Source: Pseudoalteromonas sp. '520P1 No. 423'
GTDB taxonomy: Bacteria; Pseudomonadota; Gammaproteobacteria; Enterobacterales; Alteromonadaceae
Direction of reading: 5' to 3'
NCBI RefSeq assembly: GCF_001269985.1
Contig: NZ_BBZB01000002.1
Location: forward strand, 372,001-436,000
DNA: 64,000 nucleotides
In this document: positions 10,071-18,624 of the stretch, piece by piece
Layout: every line of letters begins with the position of its first letter
Numbering within the stretch: position 1 is the stretch's first letter
The notes under the pieces: generated by a model
What the model was told of the DNA's origin: nothing
The model's input: the letters and a program-made list of their open reading frames with translations, nothing else
Database searches by the model: none
Made by a program: the position numbers and the translations under genes

Positions 10071-11223
10071 TCTTGTCAGTTATTATTTAATCACTGCTAT
10101 TTTGACCCTCGCTCTTTTGCCTTTTCTAGCGTCTTATTTATTGTTAAATGAAATATTAGACAGCGCAACTTCTTTGGTGGTAAAACCCAGTACGATTCAA
10201 ATGTTAAAAAACTATCAGCAAGATTTGAAAACCTTAAGAAAACTTAACCCCAAAGAAACCGACAATTACAAAGAAAAATTTAATACTGTCTCTGAACAAT
10301 TGTTAATTTTTCAACAGCCAGATTTAGTGAAAAAGGTAATAAGCGATACCTACTTAACTTATTACCTCATTTTGTTTGTTACAGTGCTAATTTTCTCAAC
10401 TATTGCTGCTATTTTTTTAAGTCGAAAAGTGGCTAAGTCATACCGCCTGATGGTATCGAGTAACATTACCAAAGAAAAGAAAATACAAGCATTAAGCTAC
10501 TTTGATGAATGGCAAATAATCGCTGGGAAATTAGCTCATGAAATTAATAACCCATTAACACCTATCCAAATGATGGTGAGCAATTTATCAAGACTACATC
10601 AAAAATTAGACAGGAATAGTTTTGCCGAAAATTTAAATAACACTGAAAATGTTGTTTCAGAGGAAGTTAACAAACTTAAAAACATGGTTAGTCACTTTAA
10701 TAAATTTTCAAAGTTACCTGAACCCGATTTTCAATGCCTAGATATATTGAGTCACCTTGATCAGTTTATTCAACAATACAGTCCAGCCTGGCAGAGTGTC
10801 AATTTCAATATGAAAGTAGCTGATAATATTGAACAATCACGAGGCGTTTTGATTGATGCCGATGTTATCCTATTTAACCAATGTTTGCTAAACCTTGTTA
10901 ATAATGCGATTCAAGCCAATCCAAATTGTCAGCCATTAGATGTGACATTTTCTGTAGCCATCAAAAAGATGGTCAATCAACATCACTGGTTAAAATTAAC
11001 GGTATTTAATCGAGGTAAACTCATCAATGAAAAAGAGCGAGATAGCATTTTTAAGCTTTATTACAGCTCTAAAAAGTCAACGGATTCAAGTGAAAATATG
11101 GGCTTAGGCTTAGCAATTGTCAGAAAAATAATTTTAGATCACAAAGGTGATATACAATGTCTTGCATGCAGTGATGGCGCGGCATTTGAATTGTTATTAC
11201 CATTACTTAGTAGTAAAACATAG
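10060..11223 (+). CDS. Membrane histidine kinase (NtrB/NtrY-like), cassette copy 1
   Basis: 387 residues. Two membrane helices (about 8-30 and 102-126) flank a periplasmic segment of roughly 70 residues. The cytoplasmic part has the H-box KLAHEINNPL with phospho-acceptor His160, an N-box (LLNLVNNAIQANP) and a G2 box (MGLGLAIV). The G1 box is poor: FNRGKLI replaces the usual DxGxG, so ATP handling may be atypical. It overlaps the exported protein gene by 11 bp and precedes the regulator gene by 19 bp, so the pair should act together. Confidence 0.9.
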   Translation: MKSNLVSYYLITAILTLALLPFLASYLLLNEILDSATSLVVKPSTIQMLKNYQQDLKTLRKLNPKETDNYKEKFNTVSEQLLIFQQPDLVKKVISDTYLTYYLILFVTVLIFSTIAAIFLSRKVAKSYRLMVSSNITKEKKIQALSYFDEWQIIAGKLAHEINNPLTPIQMMVSNLSRLHQKLDRNSFAENLNNTENVVSEEVNKLKNMVSHFNKFSKLPEPDFQCLDILSHLDQFIQQYSPAWQSVNFNMKVADNIEQSRGVLIDADVILFNQCLLNLVNNAIQANPNCQPLDVTFSVAIKKMVNQHHWLKLTVFNRGKLINEKERDSIFKLYYSSKKSTDSSENMGLGLAIVRKIILDHKGDIQCLACSDGAAFELLLPLLSSKT

Positions 11224-11242
11224 TTAATGAAAGAAGGTAGTC

Positions 11243-12604
11243 ATGGGGCAAGTAAGAATCATCGTTATTGATGACGAAATTAATATCTGTAAAAGTCTTA
11301 GTGCCTGTTTAACTCCAGAAGGCTACGATGTCTCCTTTTATACCTGTGCTAGTGCCGCGATAAAAGCAATGCACACCCATTACTTTGATTTAGCCGTTAT
11401 CGATATTCGTCTTGGACAAAAAAATGGTATCGAGTTGTATCAACAAATGAAGCAAGAAAAAGTTGATTTGCCTACCATTTTTATTTCAGGGAATGCCTCA
11501 CTAGACGAAGCTGCGCGTACATTAAAATTAGGCGCTTATGACTTTTTAGAGAAACCATTTTATGCGGAAAAACTGATTGTCACCGTGAATAACTGTATGG
11601 CCTTTCATCAAATGCACTTAAAGTTAAATGCGATTGAACAAGCGCAGGCTGAACAAGCGCTAATTGGTGAACATCAACTGATTCAATCACTTAAAACCAC
11701 CATTAAAAAAGTGGCTAACAATAATGTTAATGTATTAATTACAGGGGAAAGTGGTACAGGTAAAGAGTTAATTGCACAAGCGATCCATGAAAATAGTCAA
11801 AGAGCGGCACAGAGTATCGTAAAAGTAAATTGTTCAGCAATACCAGAAAACTTATTTGAAAGTGCCTTATTTGGTCATATCAAAGGAGCTTTTACTGGCG
11901 CTGATAAACACAAAAAAGGGTATTTTGAAATGGCTGAACAAGGGACGTTATTTCTTGATGAAATTGCTGACATTCCTTTATCAGTGCAAGCAACTTTACT
12001 GCGCGCATTAGAATATAAAGAGGTACAAAAAGTGGGTTCTGATCAAGTAACTAAAGTGGATATTCGTTTACTTGCTGCAAGCCATAAAAACTTAAAAGCA
12101 CTAGTCGATACAGGAAAATTTAGAGAAGACTTATACTACCGGTTAAGTGTTATCCCTGTACAATCACCTTCTTTAAGAGAGCGACAAAGCGACATTCCTC
12201 TACTCGCTAATTATTTTGTCCGCCAAATTAGCCAACGCCATGGTATGACTAATAGAACAATTGAGCCAAGCTGTTTATCACTGTTGACTGACTATCATTG
12301 GCCTGGCAATGTGCGTGAATTACATAATGCCATAGAGCGCATGTTAATTATGGGCGGTGAGACCTTAACTTGTGCCGACCTCCCTCATGAAATAGCCTAT
12401 GCAAGTACAGAGCAAATCTCAGAAAGTAATCAACTCACATTAAAAGCTCATTTGCGCTATGTTGAACGAGAATTGATCATAAAGCGGCTGAAAGAGTATC
12501 AAGGTAACATCACAAAAGTGGCTGCATCACTGGGATTAGATCGTTCATATCTACATAAAAAATTGATCCAGCATGAAATTAAACGGGATCAAATCTTTAA
12601 GTAA
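11243..12604 (+). CDS. NtrC-type sigma-54-dependent response regulator, cassette copy 1
   Basis: 453 residues in three domains. Receiver (about 1-120) with acidic pocket IDDE and phospho-Asp54. AAA+ domain (about 145-370) with Walker A GESGTGKE (168-175), an intact GAFTGA loop (215-220) that contacts sigma-54, Walker B TLFLDEI and REDLYYRL. C-terminal Fis-type helix-turn-helix (about 415-447, text ITKVAASLGLDRSYLHKKL). It should activate sigma-54 promoters when its partner kinase phosphorylates it. The only sigma-54 promoter I see nearby is in front of cassette copy 2. A ribosome-binding site (GAAGG) precedes the ATG. Confidence 0.94.
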   Translation: MGQVRIIVIDDEINICKSLSACLTPEGYDVSFYTCASAAIKAMHTHYFDLAVIDIRLGQKNGIELYQQMKQEKVDLPTIFISGNASLDEAARTLKLGAYDFLEKPFYAEKLIVTVNNCMAFHQMHLKLNAIEQAQAEQALIGEHQLIQSLKTTIKKVANNNVNVLITGESGTGKELIAQAIHENSQRAAQSIVKVNCSAIPENLFESALFGHIKGAFTGADKHKKGYFEMAEQGTLFLDEIADIPLSVQATLLRALEYKEVQKVGSDQVTKVDIRLLAASHKNLKALVDTGKFREDLYYRLSVIPVQSPSLRERQSDIPLLANYFVRQISQRHGMTNRTIEPSCLSLLTDYHWPGNVRELHNAIERMLIMGGETLTCADLPHEIAYASTEQISESNQLTLKAHLRYVERELIIKRLKEYQGNITKVAASLGLDRSYLHKKLIQHEIKRDQIFK

Positions 12605-12619
12605 TATAATACTCCTTCA

Positions 12620-12845
12620 CCTCACGGCAAGCGCATTTTAATCCCGGACTCTAACAGGGTTGAGTGATATTCATCGTCTAGCCCTGCCATTTTCTTTTTG
12701 GCCGCCATACTGGCTTGTTTCGACTCATCTTGCTTGAACAATGCCATCCCTATCTTTCTCATAACGTTGAAGACCAGAGGACCTTGAGCTTTACCTATTC
12801 GTGACTAAAGTAAAAAGTTCAATTTATCATGATCTTGCCGTGAGG
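12620..12845. mobile_element. 226-bp ISAs1 relic with perfect 12-bp ends
   Basis: Starts with CCTCACGGCAAG (12620-12631) and ends with its exact reverse complement (12834-12845). On the minus strand it encodes only the last part of an ISAs1-type transposase (text RIGKAQGPLVFNVMRK, then KKMAGLDDEYHS), matching the fragment at 51236-51665. The rest of the transposase gene is gone, so this is an internally deleted, non-autonomous copy that kept both ends. No matching target duplication is visible. Confidence 0.75.
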
Positions 12846-12849
12846 CCAA

Positions 12850-13140
12850 AGAGACATCAACCCTCAAAGTTTGCAGCGTGATGCAGGTAAAGTATATCGA
12901 TTACATGATGACGGTCGTATTCCTGAGGATAATCCTTTTACTAAAAATGGCATGTCAAAGTCTGCCATTTACTCATATGGCCATCGTAACCCACAAGGCA
13001 TGGCTAAACATCCTATAACAGGCGATATTTGGACACATGAACATGGTCCTAAAGGCTTCGATGAAGTTAATATAATCGCAAAAGGTAAAAATTTGATAAA
13101 AAATAATCTAAATGTGTTTTTGCTTCGTATTGCCATATAG
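12850..13140 (+). pseudogene. Fragment of a PQQ-dependent aldose (soluble glucose) dehydrogenase
   Basis: About 82 residues match the middle of the YliI/soluble-glucose-dehydrogenase family: DAGKVYRLHDDGRIPEDNPF, IYSYGHRNPQGMAKHP and IWTHEHGPKGFDEVN, ending at the GKN that normally leads into the next blade. Both ends are missing. The left break coincides with the ISAs1 relic, so that element probably took part in the deletion. The last 14 codons are unrelated to the family. Not expected to be functional. Confidence 0.85.
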
Positions 13141-13163
13141 TTTTTCTATTCGAGGAATTAAAT

Positions 13164-13421
13164 ATGGCATCTCAAACAACAATTTTAGGTATTTCTGATG
13201 GCAGCCATTACTTGGTTGGCATTACAGATGACGACGGAAATTTTGGCGCAATGCCACAATTGGGTACTATTCAAGTTTGCGCTTCTTTATCAGCGGCGAA
13301 AGATGTTTTACGTAAACACAATATTTCATCGGCACAATTAACATTAGAATCTGCTTATGATGAAATGTGTGGCATGTCAGGTGCAATGGCATCAAACCAA
13401 GTAGTTTCTATCGTATTATAA
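13164..13421 (+). CDS. Small conserved protein, DUF6482-like
   Basis: 85 residues, no signal peptide or membrane helix. The central and C-terminal text (SLSAAKDVLRKHN, then AYDEMCGMSG) fits the small DUF6482-type family seen in Pseudomonas, Vibrio and relatives, whose function is unknown. A good ribosome-binding site (GAGGAA) precedes the ATG, and a strong hairpin follows the stop, so it is a single-gene transcript. Confidence 0.7.
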   Translation: MASQTTILGISDGSHYLVGITDDDGNFGAMPQLGTIQVCASLSAAKDVLRKHNISSAQLTLESAYDEMCGMSGAMASNQVVSIVL

Positions 13422-13442
13422 ATCTCAAGCTTGATATATGAC

Positions 13443-13468
13443 AAAAGCGATACATATGTGTCGCTTTG
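13443..13468. terminator. Terminator after the DUF6482-like gene
   Basis: Stem AAAGCGA / TCGCTTT around a CATATG-centred loop, followed by a GTTGTTTT tail. Confidence 0.7.
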
Positions 13469-13508
13469 TTGTTTTGAATTAAGTGATAATGCATAAGGCT
13501 GGTAATAT

Positions 13509-14069
13509 ATGCGAAGCCAAATAATTTTATTAGGATTACTGTGTAATATGCTCGGTCAAGCTAAAGCACAAACACATCAGACAATTGATTTAGATTATTT
13601 AAATAATCAGTCTTGGCAAGTGATCAATGACGGTGTTATGGGCGGTTTATCTCGTGGTAAGGTGTCAGCTAAAAGTGATAACTTGCACTTTTTTGGTCAA
13701 ATCTCGACTGCGAATAATGGTGGGTTTAGTAGTGCTTACTTCTCATATAGCATGCAATCATTCTATGACGCTGTGCGGATCAAAGCTAAAGGTGACGGAA
13801 AAACCTACCAAATCAGATTAATTAAAAACATTAATGGTTATCGCGTTGCGTACAAAACCAGTTTTTCAACTCAAAAAGATAAAGTTCAAATTCACACAAT
13901 GAAATTATCAGATTTTAAAGCCAGTTTCAGAGGTCGTATTATCACCTCGGCACCACCTATTTACTCCAATGAAATAGCGCAAGTTGGCTTTTTAGTGACT
14001 CATAAAACCAATGCCGATTTTTCTTTAAATGTTTATCAAGTAGAATTTGGAGATTTCATCGATGAATAA
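13509..14069 (+). CDS. CIA30-family (NDUFAF1-like) exported protein
   Basis: 186 residues. A signal peptide (about 1-20, ending AKA) is followed by one CIA30 jelly-roll domain with the family hallmarks WQVINDGVMGGLSRG, FFGQIST-x4-GGFSSA, and VGFL near the end. In mitochondria CIA30 proteins help assemble complex I. Bacterial members are common beside oxidoreductase genes and their role is not settled. It overlaps the next gene by 8 bp (ATGAATAA), so the two are probably co-translated. Confidence 0.85.
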   Translation: MRSQIILLGLLCNMLGQAKAQTHQTIDLDYLNNQSWQVINDGVMGGLSRGKVSAKSDNLHFFGQISTANNGGFSSAYFSYSMQSFYDAVRIKAKGDGKTYQIRLIKNINGYRVAYKTSFSTQKDKVQIHTMKLSDFKASFRGRIITSAPPIYSNEIAQVGFLVTHKTNADFSLNVYQVEFGDFIDE

Positions 14070-14277
14070 AATAAGCCCTAAGTCTTTACTACATAGTAAA
14101 TGGACCAGCACACAAGTTAAAAACAAAGAAAAGCACTTTGTGATCACTAAAGTGCTTTTCGATGAAGAACAAAAAATAATTGAATGTGTTATACAGGCTG
14201 TGATGAATCAAAATGAATACGATATTGACTGGCGAAATTTAAAAGATAAAAATTTATGGAAAATAGGCTGGCAGTAA
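14062..14277 (+). CDS. Trp-rich small protein, TIGR02450-like
   Basis: 71 residues from the ATG at 14062, chosen over an upstream TTG because the family begins (M)NKISPKSLLHSKWT. Conserved features are SKWT, NKEKHF and the WRNLKD-x4-W-x2-GWQ ending. Function unknown. Its start lies inside the end of the CIA30 gene, a pairing that suggests a shared operon. Confidence 0.85.
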   Translation: MNKISPKSLLHSKWTSTQVKNKEKHFVITKVLFDEEQKIIECVIQAVMNQNEYDIDWRNLKDKNLWKIGWQ

Positions 14278-14292
14278 CATCAGCCTTTATTA

Positions 14293-15006
14293 CTACCAAT
14301 CAATTGTTTCACCTTGCCAATCAACAAAACTCAACTCGCCGTCTAGTTGTGCTTTGTTGGTAATATCAATTAAAGCACTAGCGACAAAGTCTCGGGTAAA
14401 TAGCTTTCCTTTAGGCACATTTTTTTGAAAAGGTTTAGATAATGGCGAGTCAGTTGTGCCTGGATGAAAAGCAATTAACTTGACATTTTTAACCGTCCTT
14501 TTAAGTTCTATTGCAGCTGATTTAAGCAACATATTAAGCGCCGCTTTAGAGCTGCGATAGCTATACCATCCGCCTAATTTATTATCAGTAATACTGCCTA
14601 CACGGGCACTCAGAAAAACAAATTTACATTCATTTTTATGATTCATTTGCGTTGTTAAATGTTTTAACCACAATAGTGGAGTAAGCGTATTGGCATTTAT
14701 AATATTCAAAAAACTCGTTGGGTCAAACTCAGAAAGCTTTTTTTCGGGGTATGAGGTGTCATCATGGAGTAATCCGTGGCAGATAAATACCCGTGAAAGC
14801 ACATCAACATTTAATTCTTTCACTGCAGATTTTATATGACTTTCGTGGTAACTACTGGTTTCTATAATAGTGATATCTTTAAATACTGGGTCATTATAAA
14901 ATTCGATATTACGAGAGATAATAATTAATCGCTCATTGGTTTGATTGACATTGATAGCGATACCTTTGGCAATCTCACTATTAGCGCCTATGATCAGTGT
15001 TGTCAT
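14293..15006 (-). CDS. Short-chain dehydrogenase/reductase (SDR)
   Basis: 237 residues from the ATG at 15006; the frame is open further upstream, but the text MTTLIIGANSEIAKGIA is the natural start of a Rossmann fold. The NAD(P)-binding glycines are in GANSEIAKG, and the active-site YxxxK is in the GGWYSYRSSKAALN block, with a Ser in FLSARVGS before it. Its closest relatives by layout are C-factor-type SDRs of unknown substrate. The start lies 26 bp inside the preceding DCC-family gene, so the two form an operon. Confidence 0.88.
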   Translation of the reverse strand: MTTLIIGANSEIAKGIAINVNQTNERLIIISRNIEFYNDPVFKDITIIETSSYHESHIKSAVKELNVDVLSRVFICHGLLHDDTSYPEKKLSEFDPTSFLNIINANTLTPLLWLKHLTTQMNHKNECKFVFLSARVGSITDNKLGGWYSYRSSKAALNMLLKSAAIELKRTVKNVKLIAFHPGTTDSPLSKPFQKNVPKGKLFTRDFVASALIDITNKAQLDGELSFVDWQGETIDW

Positions 15007-15406
15007 AACAGACTCCTTTTTCGCAATGTGCTGAACCAACACCAAAATATTTATGAATAAAGCTAGAAATAGGTTGACGGTATTTCGCAACAACTAAATA
15101 ACATAAGTGAAATAATTGCTTGAATACAGGCCATTGTAATGGCGCAACGTAAAAGCCTTTACCTACAATCGTCCAAGCACGATGAGTAACGTCTAACCCT
15201 TTTAAAATGTTTCCTTGATACTCTCCATGAAGGATCTTCATAGCAGAAATTTTGTTTATATGTTGGTATTGTTTTTCAAAAACATTGTTATGCAAATTGA
15301 TAAGGTGTATTTGATGATTGATATCATCTCGCTTGAGTTTGTCCATTTCAGCACAACATAAAGGACAAGCACCGTCGTAAAAAATAGTTAATTTATCTGA
15401 TGTCAT
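14981..15406 (-). CDS. DCC-family thiol-disulfide oxidoreductase (DUF393, YuxK-like)
   Basis: 141 residues. The family signature FYDGACPLCCAEMDKL near the N-terminus holds the CxxC pair, and the later HRAWTIVGKGFYVAPLQWP region is also typical. The fold is thioredoxin-like, and the presumed role is thiol-disulfide exchange; substrates are unknown. First gene of a two-gene operon with the SDR. Confidence 0.9.
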   Translation of the reverse strand: MTSDKLTIFYDGACPLCCAEMDKLKRDDINHQIHLINLHNNVFEKQYQHINKISAMKILHGEYQGNILKGLDVTHRAWTIVGKGFYVAPLQWPVFKQLFHLCYLVVAKYRQPISSFIHKYFGVGSAHCEKGVCYDNTDHRR

Positions 15407-15497
15407 AACAACTCACTTTAAAAACAGAACAACAAACTATACGAGTGAAAAAATGAGAAAGATCAATTTATAAAAATATACTGGGTAGTAAAGTCAT

Positions 15498-15833
15498 ATG
15501 AATTACAGATTAAAACACATAGTGCAATCAGCTACATTTAAGGTGTCGGTGTATGCTGGGATCATCGCTGTTATTATAGGTTTGATTGCATTTACACTTA
15601 GTTGGAATTTATGGGATGTATGGGGCGGAACTTTACCTGGCTATAAAGTGTATCTATTTCCTGGCAATTTAACATTAATCTATATTTGGCATCCACTTTT
15701 TACTGAAGAAGTAAACTTTTGGCCTAAGTTGGGTTTATTGATGTTAGGGCAGTTTGGTGTTGTAGCTAGTTTGACTGCTTTGTTAATGAAAGCGATAAAT
15801 AGATTACCTGAAATTTTAAAATCTCGCACTTAA
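15498..15833 (+). CDS. Small membrane protein of unknown function
   Basis: 111 residues with hydrophobic helices at about 15-34 and 74-97, and a weaker one between. Between them is an aromatic-rich extracytoplasmic-looking segment (WDVWGGTLPGYKVYLFPGN). No recognised domain. Divergent from the DCC/SDR operon, with its own spacer on each side. Confidence 0.6.
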   Translation: MNYRLKHIVQSATFKVSVYAGIIAVIIGLIAFTLSWNLWDVWGGTLPGYKVYLFPGNLTLIYIWHPLFTEEVNFWPKLGLLMLGQFGVVASLTALLMKAINRLPEILKSRT

Positions 15834-16041
15834 ATCATTAAGTTGTAGCCCAAATAATCACGTATTTTTCAAACAAAATTAGTTAGTTAGTGATTTTTAA
15901 TTCTCCATGAGTTGTTGTTGATGTAAGATCTAATTTGATGAACACTTATAAGTAATATTTAGATTGCTAAACAGGTCAATATAAATGACATAGTTTGAAA
16001 GTGAACTTGCTATTATCAGTTAAAAAAGAGTAATAAAAATA

Positions 16042-16719
16042 ATGATTAAATCGATAGTCCCGTTGTTAGTTGCAGGCATGTTTTCAAGCCCTATACTTGC
16101 AGGTAATATTTATGAAACATTTCCCGAAAATATAAATGCTTCAGAAAAGTATGTTTTTTATTCTCATGGTTACATAGTTGAAGGTACAAACCCAAAACCT
16201 ATCAATACTAAATTTGGCTGGGGGGTATATGACTTTCCTGCTATTAAACAAGCTTTATTAGATGACAATTACCATCTTATTGCAGCTCATAGACCAAAAA
16301 ATACTGATCCATTTAAATATGCTCAAAAGTTGAGTGTTCAAGTAAGAGAGCTGGTAAAGCAAGGTGTTGCTGCTGAAAATATTACAATAATGGGCTTTTC
16401 TAGAGGTGCCTTTATAACAGGGCTTACTTCAGACAAACTATCAGATTTAGCAATTAATACTATTATTTTAGCTGGGTGTGGTCGTTTAATATCTAATAAA
16501 CATACCGACATCAAAGTATATGGTAATGTGTTATCTATTTATGAAAAAACCGATCGTTCTAATACCTGTTTGGCATTAAAAGAAAAAAGTGTGAATGTTA
16601 AATCATTTCGAGAAATTGAAATAAATACAGGTTTAGAACATGGAGCATTTTATCGCCCAATTTCAGACTGGATCAAGCCTGTTAAAAATTGGATAAAATC
16701 AAATAAAGATTCACTATAA
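16042..16719 (+). CDS. Secreted alpha/beta-hydrolase-like protein
   Basis: 225 residues with a signal peptide (about 1-20, ending LAG). The nucleophile elbow GFSRG (about residues 118-122) has the expected Ser, and a C-terminal His lies in GLEHGAFYRP. An early YSHGY block could form the oxyanion hole. Size and layout suit a small periplasmic esterase or dienelactone-hydrolase relative. The substrate is not evident, and the neighbours give no clue. Confidence 0.75.
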   Translation: MIKSIVPLLVAGMFSSPILAGNIYETFPENINASEKYVFYSHGYIVEGTNPKPINTKFGWGVYDFPAIKQALLDDNYHLIAAHRPKNTDPFKYAQKLSVQVRELVKQGVAAENITIMGFSRGAFITGLTSDKLSDLAINTIILAGCGRLISNKHTDIKVYGNVLSIYEKTDRSNTCLALKEKSVNVKSFREIEINTGLEHGAFYRPISDWIKPVKNWIKSNKDSL

Positions 16720-16737
16720 AAACTACAGATAGAAATT

Positions 16738-17017
16738 ATGTTGAAGATTAAGCAAAGCAGAGCACAGTACATTTTTAATAAAGTTTATACCTGAGTTCAT
16801 CGGGATTATAATCGCATTAATAGGCGTTAATGCGGTTTCTTTTTATAATCATGAGTCATTTAGTTTTGAATTTATTTATTGTGCAATTTTTGGACGTTTA
16901 CTTAGACAAATCAAAATTAAAAATAAATCAGGGGCAAGCATTGTTTTTGATTACTATACTTTCTCACCTAAACAGCGACAAATGCTATTTTCGCGTTTAG
17001 CCTCAGTTAAAACCTAA
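16738..17017 (+). pseudogene. Frameshifted small membrane-protein gene
   Basis: An ATG at 16738 opens only an 18-codon frame. From about 16768 the next frame continues for about 80 codons (FIPEFIGIIIALIGVNAVSF helix, then ASIVFDYYTFSPKQRQMLFS) to TAA at 17015. Joining the two by one frame change gives a plausible protein of about 92 residues with one membrane helix. I do not recognise the family. Confidence 0.4.
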
Positions 17018-17103
17018 CAGCTATTATCTTTGCATTTAGATTAATTTAAAGCACACCATATATTATCAAAGTGACATTACTGTAATTGTAGAATAATAGA
17101 ATA

Positions 17104-17127
17104 AAGTGTTGTTTTTAGACAACACTT
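17104..17127. promoter_or_regulatory. Inverted repeat, candidate upstream activator site
   Basis: AAGTGTTGT, six bases, ACAACACTT: a perfect 9-bp inverted repeat. Its centre is about 97 bp before the sigma-54 -24 element, the usual distance for an enhancer bound by an NtrC-type regulator, and such regulators are encoded by both cassettes. It is followed by CTGG rather than a T-run, so a terminator for 16738-17017 is less likely but not excluded. Confidence 0.55.
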
Positions 17128-17211
17128 CTGGCACATTACCCACCTTGGATTAAATATATTAAATCAATAAAAAACAATGAATTAAATCCATTTAAATATA
17201 TTTTTCACTAC

Positions 17212-17227
17212 TGGCATTACCTTTGCA
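17212..17227 (+). promoter_or_regulatory. Sigma-54 promoter of cassette copy 2
   Basis: TGGCATTACCTTTGCA matches the -24/-12 consensus (TGGCAY...TTGCA), with GG and GC exactly 10 bases apart. It lies 40 bp before the ATG at 17267. The two NtrC-type regulators nearby make self-activation the simplest reading. Confidence 0.85.
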
Positions 17228-17266
17228 AAACCAAAGTGAAATTAAATAAAAATAGGAATTTAAAAA

Positions 17267-18622
17267 ATGGAAAAGCGCACTTTGGCTTTAAAATACTTAG
17301 TCGGAATATCTTTATTACTTGCAATATCCTCTAACAGCGAACAGGCACAAGCTAATGAAGCAGAGTCGCCAAAGTTAATTATTGATGATATTAAATGTAC
17401 TGGAAATAACACAACTGATTGTGATTTTATTACAAAAAAGTACTATCAAAATGTAGGCGATGTATTAAATCCAGATGAAATTGAAGACGCTAAATTACGA
17501 CTTGGCACTTTGATTCAGTTTAAAAGTACTCGTATTCATTTAGAAAAAGGCAGTCAGCGCGGTTATGTGGTGGTGGTTTTTGATATAACAGAAGCTAGCA
17601 ATATTCAATATGATGTGGGTTATCGTTATGAAAAAAAGAAGGACAGGAACAAACATGGGAGCTGTGCTTATTATTCTATTAAAAGAGTAGTCAATTGCTT
17701 TAGTGGCAACACAATAAATGATACCGCTGGTCATATTTGGACTGGAAAAATTACTGATTTTAACTTTTTAGGGCAAGGTAAAGAGCTATCGTTTTCAATT
17801 GAAAAAAGCTATTTGAATAGAAAAAATAGCATAACTACAGATAGTCAAATAAAATTTTGGGCTTTAACTCAATATCCAGAACTTGACTTCACTTCTAGAG
17901 ATATTACGCAGTTTGATGATGAAAATAATAACTATAAACTAGCGTATTACGACCCTCACTTATTTGGTTCTGCTAGGTATTACTTTAGAACAAGTATCGG
18001 AAAAATAAATAATTTTACAGATTTCAAATTACAAAGAGATTATTTTGATGGCAGTATGGAGAGGGGAAATGGCTCTTCAAAATATCTCTCCGAAAATATT
18101 GATATGTCACTGGGTAGACGTTTTGCAAGTCATTCTTTTGTTAGCTTTAATATTGAATATAACTCAAATGCCAGACCTCAAAATTCATATACCCTAGATT
18201 ATGGTTGGAATAGTGAAGATGATTTGTTATTTCCTACTCGCGGTAGCGCTTTTTTAAGTAAGATTAACTATAACTCACATTCAAAAAGCTTAGGTATGTC
18301 TTATAAAGAAAACTTTAGTTTAGCGACCAATTTAGTGCTTTCTTTAGGCATAGATACTAGCATTGAACAGTTTGAATATGCACCAAGTTCAGACTATTTA
18401 AAAAGTGGCGAATTATTTGCGCGTTTTACCAATATTACGCAAGTAGATAAAACCAGTGGTGTTTATTCAGGTTGGCATACATCAGTACATTATGGTGAAA
18501 GAAAATGGAATAATGGTTTTACTGGAACTACCAATTACGCTTTTAATGCAGGTTATACTTATCAAACTCAAACTATGATTTACCGTTTATCTTTAGGTTA
18601 TGTTCACCAAGAGGAAAACTAG
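17267..18622 (+). CDS. Single-POTRA outer-membrane barrel protein (BamA/TamA-like), cassette copy 2
   Basis: 451 residues, a clear paralogue of 7961-9319. Signal peptide (about 1-29), one POTRA domain (about 36-105, text LIIDDIKCTGN to VVVVFDITEAS), then a barrel with YDPHLFGSARYYF and the typical Omp85 turn LFPTRG (about 320-325). Only about 125 residues follow that turn, and I see no RGF/RGY loop-6 motif, so the barrel is shorter or differently closed than in BamA/TamA. It is first in the unit driven by the sigma-54 promoter at 17212. Function unknown; an outer-membrane sensor or secretion pore is possible. Confidence 0.78.
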   Translation: MEKRTLALKYLVGISLLLAISSNSEQAQANEAESPKLIIDDIKCTGNNTTDCDFITKKYYQNVGDVLNPDEIEDAKLRLGTLIQFKSTRIHLEKGSQRGYVVVVFDITEASNIQYDVGYRYEKKKDRNKHGSCAYYSIKRVVNCFSGNTINDTAGHIWTGKITDFNFLGQGKELSFSIEKSYLNRKNSITTDSQIKFWALTQYPELDFTSRDITQFDDENNNYKLAYYDPHLFGSARYYFRTSIGKINNFTDFKLQRDYFDGSMERGNGSSKYLSENIDMSLGRRFASHSFVSFNIEYNSNARPQNSYTLDYGWNSEDDLLFPTRGSAFLSKINYNSHSKSLGMSYKENFSLATNLVLSLGIDTSIEQFEYAPSSDYLKSGELFARFTNITQVDKTSGVYSGWHTSVHYGERKWNNGFTGTTNYAFNAGYTYQTQTMIYRLSLGYVHQEEN

Positions 18623-18624
18623 GT

